Positions 19,201 to 25,700 of a stretch of DNA of 41,160 nt are shown piece by piece. This DNA comes from CAKZNE01 sp964485405 (lineage in GTDB: Bacteria > Bacteroidota > Bacteroidia > Flavobacteriales > Schleiferiaceae). The notes beneath the pieces are model-generated. The model saw only the letters and a list, made by a program, of their open reading frames with translations. It was not told the origin of the DNA and ran no database searches. The number at the start of each line of letters is the position of its first letter. The stretch's first letter is position 1. A program made the translations under genes and the position numbers. The DNA lies in contig CAZAJG010000038.1 of assembly GCA_964485405.1 (NCBI GenBank), forward strand, positions 1-41,160, given 5' to 3'.

Positions 19201-20766
19201 AATGTGCTGGGAGTGGTAAGTGACGCACCGCTCTATGAATCAGATGAATTTGCGGTTAACGATGATTTTAATGATGGAACCATTATGGGTTGGATAGGAG
19301 CTGGGCAAAATAATACTTCTGGTTTAGCCCCAACAATATTATCCAATTACGATGAACAGCTACTGGTAGAAACGACTAGAGATTTCGGTAATGGTTTGGT
19401 TACTCGTTATTTAGCTGCAGGAGCGACCTATGAGTTTACCGTAGAGTTGGATGTTTATAAAGGACCTGACCCCTTACCCTACCCACCGCAAATTAGATTG
19501 ATTATTCAAGATCGTACAACAGGAGTATCTACGGTTGTCTCTCAAGTTACTTCAGGTACAGGCAAACAAAGTGTTACTTTTACCGTACCTGGAACCACGG
19601 GCTCTAGAGATATGTGGATGATGGTAGTAGTACCCGGTGCTTATCGCACTCAACCTTATCATTATCTAATTGACAATGCAACAGTAGTAAGGCAAGATCC
19701 AATGATGTATAAGGAAGCTGATGTTATTTCGTATCAGGATTATTATCCCGGGGGTTCCTCAATGCCCGGAAGAAATGCATCCTCAAATGTTTATCGATTT
19801 GGCTATCAGGGTTCTGAGAAAGTGGATGAAATTTCCGGATTAGGTAATCATATAACCTCCTATTTCAGAGAAAATGATACACGTGTATTGAGATGGTGGA
19901 CAACAGATCCTAAGAGTAATGCTTCTGAAAGCCCCTACTTAAGTATGGGAGGTAACCCGATTTGGTTCAACGATCCAATGGGAGATACGGTAAAATTTGC
20001 GGGGTCTACCGAAGAGAATCTTTATAATGATTATAGAGGTGAAGTTAATAATCAAATATCTTCAATCTCAAGTGAGATGAAGGGTTTAGAGGGAAGGATA
20101 AATAATGGTTGGAAAATTTGGAGAGGACTTCGTCAAAGAAAATTAGGACGTTTACAGAGTCTAAAAGGTCAATATGAAGCAATAAATACGGAGTTGAATA
20201 CTTTGGAATCTTCTACAGATGTATTCAGAATTAGATATGGCGCAAATAGCTCTAACCAAGCTGGAGGAGGGAACTTGTCTTTTAACAAGGGTACAGGAGA
20301 GGTAGATGTAAACCTTAATAGTGGGTCGCTAGGATTTTCTGATATGCAAAAGCTTTCGCATGAGTTAAAGCATGGTTTTCAATTTACTCAAGAAGATCTG
20401 GACTTGCACATAAGCGGTAAAGGAGGTTTAGCATATGATTTAACTGATGAGTACGAAGCTTTTCATAGACAAAACTTATTTGCACATACTGGTGGAACTT
20501 ATACCATGGATGTAGAGAGCTTTGTCCAGAGCAATTACTCCAGAAAAAGATCAAGATCGGCTTTATCAGTGGCTAGTGTACATAATGTTGCTCAGTTGAA
20601 TCAACTTCAAACGGATTTGGCATACCACAAAGGAAGGTACGCCCCATTTATTACTGCGGGTTATTCAGATAGATACAGGCAAGCTAGAGCAAAATGGAAA
20701 ACCGATCAGAAAAAAGCAGTAAGTGAAATAATAGAAAATCTAAAATGGCAAATGACACCAAACTAG
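13282..20766 (+). CDS. RHS/YD-repeat protein with C-terminal metallopeptidase-like toxin tip
   Basis: 2494 residues. A long signal peptide (about 1-39, ending MLPAFA) is followed by a DUF6443-like region (around 350-410, with RFFDGLGRDKQTV and YDYAGRP). Next is a Cys-containing insert (about 720-1310, with GQMRNDMSLGGQYF and HPEYC) typical of long Bacteroidota RHS proteins. YD repeats span about 1310-1985 (YYYDQAGNLVRT, FWYDRLGRVV, YAYDANGNLTGL). A beta-sandwich insert lies at about 1986-2139, and the RHS core at about 2170-2236 ends SPYLSMGGNPIWFNDPMGD. The last ~258 residues are a distinct tip with a predicted coiled coil (about 2245-2300), HELKH at 2360-2364 and DEYEAF at 2389-2394, where Glu390 or Glu392 of the 2300s is a candidate third zinc ligand. 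This suits a Tox-MPTase/M91-like effector. The gene overlaps the next by 22 nt. Secreted contact or released toxin is the likely role; the tip could alternatively be an autoprotease. Confidence 0.85.
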   Translation: MKSLIKITQNRMFKVSLKQTLRFGLCLLLQLAMLPAFAGEEKVTSVAKVRSLNSSSTMSVQNRYYGSINSPFVHPGQGQLKVKLYFDRDYEASASLYTDNTTFQVRVNYNITYQYFNGFGSVNTTTSTNQSLTVKYDALEGGEIIDRVEKDYSNPSGAVRNIIKGDISINSIQVLNGSGSVISRSVPHNTILEMELNSRKYIGVTGNTTVSNAETLDLTNRYLHLSYPFVPGYDFYEIEWLFISDGSTPPADHQSSSIPVDFDRANRIRVRENYYALPLEFSRGSLIHRYRGVSNTSDGGFQYTAWNYTPTTSTISGIQSDQASAGNTNNFYFYIDTPEALNPGLNWEYSSTFAENGLRKDQLRFFDGLGRDKQTVTLLSSDGNAVVLESEYDYAGRPALNLMPAPVTSQGLQYYAANSAFQYDDHFSDTRLDNVVTGANETPAPLAASAFAEQYYSSANSIVSDFKNYIPDAGGYAYSQSQFDNNGTGRVVQQGGAGSDFTLKSGKNKRFIYGRPTQEELDRLFGNEAGLSINYSKDFVIDENGQISITYKDGSNRVIATCLSGDVPSGMVGLATDSETITSNLFGNKTEISQGEFEDFTVVTVPIVGNYTFNYKLDTLDRDPTCVTNTGVDMMFGATNSGIFDIEISLVNVRTGDVEMSYTGSFNQIDTTISLQPGSYMLRRSIKPDENDLELTTTLVWEYLIDLFYDIDKTYFEPCLVYNLPDITADCATPGCSTSCKDAYTIEVGGVTQYLDEDGNIYSSYDSTVASDPVTMAIDKCRQNCITAEEKSNDVDYCAIKYGQMRNDMSLGGQYFENIPPRLQYDELTDTILLAANGLPLYNSSINWYAWLEGEYGSLTGLANALNLTPATEYFDSWEDVKTKWDDSWADLLVVDHPEYCIYEIYCECINNNSLGVEVWGYVNRMNRDNTDAYATSDPTFLLFNPLAQSYNDNTTSPDRDHSEYINYTAGQYDTVIVEGSSMLNTGDGPCEILFQTDNNAPHGWNLIRGNIMERLRNFITFTPLNSSKAISHSIWFVMEDPLGIAEANGGNNRDIPDYVIDFYNQLHGAPGVDNALFDISDRYMFFRGVYLFYREMALYDMIKSNEACSLLNQDKDRDDYDGLTAAKNGWRLVYPPNQLFDNFTNFLELGTLQEFAAENLPESVEDPDIRNCICERLNTLYEDLDQDWASVEAYLLGEHGSSPSIAELQLIYNNCQNEEYANLNLIQGNPEFTNCFYGEGFNGTASMLPEYDSLACVNAALRVAERLAYEQYQQDKEALIAQMKTDYLADCREQVLNYETFSMSYVLDEYHYTLYYYDQAGNLVRTIPPEGVNIIKVTPDSITDPSLSEVQDHRDDPVANAFIRPNHDYQTHYRYNTLNQLIWQFTPDGGSTKFWYDRLGRVVLSQNAKQAANTKHSYTLYDRLGRVMESGQCALSAVPTYGEPVGSSELNGSISNREEVIYSLYDKAYTGISSNINQQYLQNRVSASFYFSTLSGTVSDINRSGIDASGNLTHPFASIEHAYIYDYDVLGNVKTLYAYDRLLNIAGQSYITMEYEYDILSGNVKKVAYEPGTANSFYHRYTYDADSRIKYAETSPNNEIWDREASYYYYPHGPLARVEVGEQLVQGQDYMYTIQGWLKAVNSSTLGENNLFQPFDIGEDGNTQSSTNPHVARDAFAYSLSYYSGDYSAINSLSTSPIVSNIPTSITANDLFNGNISAMSNQMKDNTQTPVQAHLNAYKYDQLNRLKRFDTYADDLLSSSNTAENASMAGGNFGARYAYDANGNLTGLRRKNDQAQWMDRFAYTYEDASVGYKRNRLLSLNDTSTINSGIDIQTGLGSYTYDAIGNLTSDSKEGINTINWTVGNKVKGISKSNGDQIGFTYDALGNRATKTAPSSGSGSDRTFYVRDLQGNIMATYVREAGETNADIRELNLYGSNRAGVWNYQSNATSGSTASTYTRKLSHKSYELKNHLGNVLGVVSDAPLYESDEFAVNDDFNDGTIMGWIGAGQNNTSGLAPTILSNYDEQLLVETTRDFGNGLVTRYLAAGATYEFTVELDVYKGPDPLPYPPQIRLIIQDRTTGVSTVVSQVTSGTGKQSVTFTVPGTTGSRDMWMMVVVPGAYRTQPYHYLIDNATVVRQDPMMYKEADVISYQDYYPGGSSMPGRNASSNVYRFGYQGSEKVDEISGLGNHITSYFRENDTRVLRWWTTDPKSNASESPYLSMGGNPIWFNDPMGDTVKFAGSTEENLYNDYRGEVNNQISSISSEMKGLEGRINNGWKIWRGLRQRKLGRLQSLKGQYEAINTELNTLESSTDVFRIRYGANSSNQAGGGNLSFNKGTGEVDVNLNSGSLGFSDMQKLSHELKHGFQFTQEDLDLHISGKGGLAYDLTDEYEAFHRQNLFAHTGGTYTMDVESFVQSNYSRKRSRSALSVASVHNVAQLNQLQTDLAYHKGRYAPFITAGYSDRYRQARAKWKTDQKKAVSEIIENLKWQMTPN

Positions 20767-21083
20767 TTGCATTATTTTTTCTGTTGACATTATTTTTAAG
20801 TTCTTGTAAGTCAACAGATTTAGAGGGGGTTTATGTAGGTGAACCTAAACTAATAAGGCATTGTATAGTCCTTTCGGATTCAAGTTTTATCCTTTCTCAA
20901 TATGGAAGTATGGTAAATGATACGATGAGGGGTAAATATTATAGAGAGGGATCCGAGTTAATTCTTTTAAAAACGAATACGGGATCAGGGTGGACAATGT
21001 TTCCAGATACCGTAATAGGAAAGTTAATAGGAAGGAGGCGTGTTACAATTGATGGAATTGAATTTATTAAGCAAAAAGACTAG
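20745..21083 (+). CDS. Small lipoprotein, candidate immunity protein for the RHS tip
   Basis: A 112-residue protein with a lipoprotein signal peptide: a hydrophobic run LVALFFLLTLFLSS, then Cys21. The mature part is a small beta-rich domain (LEGVYVG, HCIVLSDSSFILSQYG, MRGKYYREGSELILLKT), a strand pattern of small beta-barrel or sandwich lipoproteins, with no catalytic motif. The ATG at 20745 overlaps the last 22 nt of the RHS gene, the classic position and tight coupling of an immunity gene. An envelope-anchored immunity protein would suit a toxin that acts in, or must cross, the periplasm. The immunity role is inferred from position, size and location only. Confidence 0.65.
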   Translation: MANDTKLVALFFLLTLFLSSCKSTDLEGVYVGEPKLIRHCIVLSDSSFILSQYGSMVNDTMRGKYYREGSELILLKTNTGSGWTMFPDTVIGKLIGRRRVTIDGIEFIKQKD

Positions 21084-21109
21084 CTCTTCAGTAAATATCA
21101 TTCTGTTTC

Positions 21110-21128
21110 CGTGCGAATTGTTCGCACG
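21110..21128. repeat. Perfect 8-bp hairpin CGTGCGAA-TTG-TTCGCACG
   Basis: The arms 21110-21117 and 21121-21128 pair perfectly over a 3-nt loop, 27 nt after the lipoprotein stop. It is G/C-rich compared with its surroundings but lacks a following T run. It may stabilise the 3' end of the RHS transcript or be a weak terminator. Confidence 0.5.
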
Positions 21129-21353
21129 AGAATAATTTCAATAAATAACTTTAAAAATAAGATTCCGAATCCAATTAGATCAAAAAATTCCATTTTAAAA
21201 TCGTGTGTTTCTATTTAACATTTTAACTCTCACAAACCCAAAACAAAGTTTCACCTATTAGAACCATGTTTTTGAATCCTTTTTTTGAAAATTCAGGTTA
21301 AACTCAATCTAAATATTTGATATATGGAGCTTTAACTTTATCCTGATCGCTAA

Positions 21354-21527
21354 GATTTTGTACTTAGGATTTACACAAGCTGTGCTGTTCCAGCTGATCT
21401 AACATTGGGTAGTTTCTATTGCCCGTTAGTTCCCTTGCCCAGTGCAGGCACACTTACTCAGAATTGTCCAGGTTATACATTCAGTGTTGTTTGGGACTGT
21501 AATAGCCAAGTTGTTGATATTAACTAA
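21354..21527 (+). pseudogene. Coding-like gene fragment, no start codon
   Basis: After an in-frame TAA at 21351, a frame stays open for 57 codons to TAA at 21525-21527. From 21381 it reads CAVPADLTLGSFYCPL, then SAGTLTQNCPGYTFSVVWDC, then NSQVVDIN: a composition (Cys, Gly, Pro, Thr, aromatic residues) like a secreted protein rather than random A/T-rich sequence. There is no ATG, and the upstream frame is broken. A strong terminator begins 27 nt after the stop. I read it as the 3' end of a decayed gene, possibly an old RHS tip or immunity module. No family recognised. Confidence 0.4.
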
Positions 21528-21553
21528 ATAAGATAAACACAACATTTGTGATG

Positions 21554-21584
21554 AGCCCTTCTGCTATGGTAGAGGGGCTTTTTT
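21554..21584 (+). terminator. Intrinsic terminator
   Basis: AGCCCTTCT (21554-21562) pairs with AGAGGGGCT (21571-21579) through 9 bp including one G-U, with an 8-nt loop, followed by T5. It is a typical plus-strand rho-independent terminator, so something upstream is or was transcribed. Confidence 0.8.
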
Positions 21585-21958
21585 GTATATTGTAAAGAGA
21601 TAAAACGATCACTCGAAATAGGCTAACAAACTCTGTTCCTTTATTATTATTGAAGAGTTGTGAAATGAACTAGTAACTATTAATCCACGACAAATTTCAT
21701 TATTAGCAAACCAATGTCTTTTAAATGGGATATTCTGGTGGAGTTTTTCCCATGAAAAAAAGGAAAAAAATATGATCAATAGGTCCTGCTCGTTAATTTT
21801 TCTGTATAGAATTTCGTTTCAGAAATGTTTCAGAAAAAAAATCAAAAATGGAGAGAAGAACCTCTAATTTGATCTTTAATTCATTTTATGTATTAAAATG
21901 CCTACTTCAGGAATTAATTTCTTTTGTGTTCTGGAAGAATTGTATCTTTAAATTATGT

Positions 21959-22022
21959 AAGAGTAATCAAATAAAATAGGAGATACTTTTATTCTAGACC
22001 TCCTATTTTAATACTCTTTTTT
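21959..22022 (+). terminator. Composite intrinsic terminator without an obvious gene
   Basis: An inner stem AAAATAGGAG/CTCCTATTTT (21973-21982 with 22000-22009, perfect 10 bp) is extended by an outer stem AAGAGTA/TACTCTT (21959-21965 with 22012-22018), followed by a T run to 22022. The strength suggests a transcript that ends here, yet no convincing ORF lies between 21585 and 21958. A small RNA is possible. Confidence 0.7.
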
Positions 22023-22136
22023 GATAAAGCATGGCCTTAGACTTACTAGTTGTTTTAGTGCAAAGCTATAAAGTGACGAGCTGTACGGATTCAATGTCAC
22101 TATTGTTGAAAAGAATAGTTTTAAAAACTCATTAAG

Positions 22137-22685
22137 ATGAAAAAGCTGCTCACTTATTTAACTGCTGTTTTATTGGTTTTTTCTTGTGATGATGATAATG
22201 GTACTAATAATCGTTGTTCGGAAGTTCCTTGCGATTCATCGTTTCGCTGTGAGGTAAATTCAGTGAGTTGGGAGGCTAGAAAGACTTATGCCTGGTGTGA
22301 TCCGTTTTCATCTTATTATTATCCGCAAGGAACTGCTCAGCTGGACTCGGGATATTTAAGTTTTAGTGCTGAAAACTGTATTGATTCTTCCTGGATTAAC
22401 TTTGTAATAAAGGGTGTTTTTGAACCTGGGACTTATCTTCTTACCGATAGCTTGGTCTTTGCATCTTTTACAGATGCTAAGGGTTTTAAAAATACTGGTT
22501 TTCCCGAAGCTTATGATTCAATAATCAGTGGGGGAATTCAAATAACCAGAATTCAGCCTGATAATTTTGACAATACCTCTTCTAAATGGGGTAGGGTTCA
22601 GGGAACCTTTGACTTTGTAGCTATTTCAGATTCAGGTAATGTTGTCAACATTGCGAATGGAGCATTTGATATGGTCTTGCCATAA
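22137..22685 (+). CDS. Lipoprotein of the DUF6252-like type
   Basis: 182 residues with a lipoprotein signal (MKKLLTYLTAVLLVFSC, Cys17) and an acidic Asp-rich tether (DDDN) right after it. The mature domain follows the pattern of DUF6252-like Bacteroidota lipoproteins: an opening V-N-S-V-S-W-E-A strand, an LSFSAENC strand, a GTYLLTDS turn, GGIQITRI, GTFDFVAIS and a closing VVNIANGAFDMVL. Such proteins are outer-membrane-anchored beta-sandwiches of unknown function. Four Cys in residues 27-54 could form disulfides. It lies 59 bp before the lipase-like gene, on the same strand with no terminator between, so co-transcription is likely. Confidence 0.75.
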   Translation: MKKLLTYLTAVLLVFSCDDDNGTNNRCSEVPCDSSFRCEVNSVSWEARKTYAWCDPFSSYYYPQGTAQLDSGYLSFSAENCIDSSWINFVIKGVFEPGTYLLTDSLVFASFTDAKGFKNTGFPEAYDSIISGGIQITRIQPDNFDNTSSKWGRVQGTFDFVAISDSGNVVNIANGAFDMVLP

Positions 22686-22744
22686 CAAGGTTCCACTGGT
22701 ATAAGAGATTATATAACCAAATACTAATTCAAAATTTCATTCTG

Positions 22745-25700
22745 ATGAAACACCTAAAGCTTTTTTTTATGGTGACCATGGCTGTATTGACTACAAGCCT
22801 GTCTGGTCAAACCGACTCTACAGAGTATGATAGCCTCCCTGAATGGGGAAATATGATGGATCATTATTTCGGATTACTTGATGAATCCGAGATGCCAACG
22901 GATTTTTTGGCGGATCGCGGATTTTTTTACTATCCAGCGGACAATTTTACCGGTATGGATTCTATCATTGATACAATCGTAAATTTTAACCAATGGAAGG
23001 CCATCTATGGAGGTATATTTTCTTCCGCTGTAAGTGCTGATAAACTTCCTCAACATTGGAGTGAATGGGAAGATCTTGCAATCAATGATGAAGGTCAAGG
23101 TATAATTGACATACCTATCATGCACTATATCTATCATCGTTTACTTGAGGATTCTACAGAGCTGTTCACTCATGTTTATTTGGATGAGGATGGCCGGTTG
23201 AACCAAGTTGAGGGGGACGATGGGCCTCTATATCATACATTTGAAGCTTTCGCAGCAACTCCTTACAAAAGTGTATTTTATGATGCTTTAGGTTTTAGTT
23301 TCAAGCTACCGTATAACTTGTTTTTCACCAATTTAGATAAACAAATATCAAACATTCAGATAGACTTTTCAGATGGTAGCGGTTTTCAGGTTGTGGATTT
23401 TGATGAAGTTGTTAGTATAAGTTGGGATGATTTTGGAGAAAAGCTTATCACCATAAAAGTTGACTATGATGACGCCACTCAATATATAGCATATTCAAAA
23501 ATCAATCTAGTAAATAATAGCAATAATCAGAGCTCTGGTAAGTGGATCAATGGAGCTCCAGGTTATGACTTCATTCCGGATGAAGCGCATTACATTACTT
23601 CTGGATTTAGCAATAATTTAGGAGCCATTCTGCAAATTGAATTCGGCTGTGGAAATCATAATATTGTGAAGCCCTTTATTATTGTTGAAGGCTATAATAC
23701 GGTTGAGTTTGACGGTGGTCCAAGAGGGACTCAATATTTTGATGCTGCCCTAAACTTATTCCGTTATGAAAACAATGATTTTCCGGGTGAGTTCGACATA
23801 TGGGATGCACTTCAAAATGAAGGGTACGATATCATCTACATAGATTTTGATCAAGGCGATGGAGATCTTAGAGAAAACAGTTACGTAGTAATGGAGGCAA
23901 TAAGATGGATCAATCAACAAAAGGCTGCGAACGGAAGCACAGAATCGAATATAATTACAGGTTTTAGTATGGGAGGGATTTTGGCTAGATATGCCTTGCT
24001 AAAGCTTGAGGAGACTGAGCCAGGCACACACGATGTTAGGTTCTATTATAGTTTCGACTCTCCACATTTGGGAGCCAATATTCCTATAGGTTTTCAATGG
24101 ATGGTTGAGCATTTGTACCATTCTTGTGTGAAAATTTTCGGGAATAACATTTGCATAAGAGACTTTGCACCAGAACTGATAGATGCAAGGAACGTGTTGC
24201 GTAGAGATGCTACAGCTCAGTTAGTTAGGTATTATATTGGGAAAAACCCCGGATATTCTAGAAGTCTTAGAAAACGCACTTCTTATACAGAACCAATTCG
24301 CATTGACTTTTTAAGTTTTAATAACGAGTTGAGGAATTTGGGAATGCCCACAGAAACGGAGGCAAATTTTGGTATAGCAAATGGTAACGCTGCGGGAGAG
24401 GATCAAGGATACAATAGTTTGCAAAAGATTTTTGATGCCGAATGCCAAACGAGCTATGCGGGATGTCTCTTTACCACAAATGGTATAAATAACAAATATC
24501 AATTTGTGGTTCATGCCACACCGGGTAATACAACCACCGATTTTAGAGTTTATAAAGGCAAGATGTATCATAATCCTCTAGGTTTTTTACCTCCAATTTA
24601 CATAGCTACCCCGTTCGAATACAAAATGGCAAATGCACACCCCTACGACAATGCGCCTGGAGGAGTTTATGATTTGAATAATTTTGGATTCGATGCCAGT
24701 CTGATTCCTTTCCAAAATGTGAATTCCATCATTCAAAATTTCTGTTTCATTCCCACGGTTAGTGCATTAAATATTGAGAGTGAGATAAACAATCCTCACT
24801 ATTCATTTAACCCGGCCAACTTAGTTACTCAATCTAAGACCAACTTTTCTGAAGTAAACGTTTACGACCCTACCATTTATAATACCGGAGGGTTTGGACT
24901 ACCCGCTTTTGACAGTGAAGATCATACAGATTTGACGCCAAGTAATATGGACTTGTTTGAATTAAACCTTTTTAGAGACCATGATGAGCTTACCGTAGCG
25001 GCTAATAGTTTGATAGATCAAAAGACATATAATTTTGGGACAAGTACTGTATCCGGAATAGTTTTTAAAACCACCAATAGAATCACATCAACAGTGAGAG
25101 TCAGGGGTGTCTCATCTAATGAGGGTAGGTTATGTATCAACTGTGATGGCAAAATAGGCTTTGATGATTCTTCCAACCCAAGCCCTAACGGAAGTCATGT
25201 TGCCGTTAGTGTTACTCAGGGTTGTAATCCGATTGGAGGATTGATAGTAGAAGATCATGGTGTAATAGAAATTGGAAAGAACAATACACAATCTGGAGAG
25301 CTTATAATACGAGAGAATGCTTTTATTCATTTTGAGTCCGGATCCAAGCTGGTGGTTCGAAATGGTTCGAAACTGGTAATTGAAGATGGGGCAGAGTTTG
25401 TTTTGGATGAAGGAGTGGTTATTGAATTAGACGACCATGGATCTTTGTTAATTGTCAAAGGCAAATTTGACATAAGGGATAATGCTACTTTTACTGTTTC
25501 TGGGAATGGTAGAGTAGTTTTTGATCAAAATGTTAGATCGGGCATCACCTCGCTTGGGGTTCAAGGTCTCTTGTTAGATGAATATTGGAGTATTGGGAGC
25601 AATACTAAATTTGTTTTAGAAGGCCCCGGAAGTCCTGTAAATAAGGATCATTTTTTACTCGAAGCGCATAAACCGGTTTATTTTAAAACTGAAAATGGAA

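Larger units (their letters stand above)
21084..22136. other. 1.05-kb region without intact genes downstream of the RHS cluster
   Basis: It holds a perfect 8-bp hairpin (21110-21128), a coding-like fragment (21354-21527), two strong plus-strand terminators (21554-21584 and 21959-22022), and a 6-bp inverted repeat AGTGAC/GTCACT (22072-22077 with 22096-22101) near the promoter region of the next lipoprotein gene. The rest is A/T-rich and shows no convincing gene. This is where orphan toxin or immunity remnants usually collect in RHS loci. Confidence 0.6.

Noticed and set aside
21848..21979. A 43-codon plus-strand ORF beginning MERRTSN
   Set aside because: It ends inside the composite terminator stem and has A/T-driven composition with no recognisable feature.
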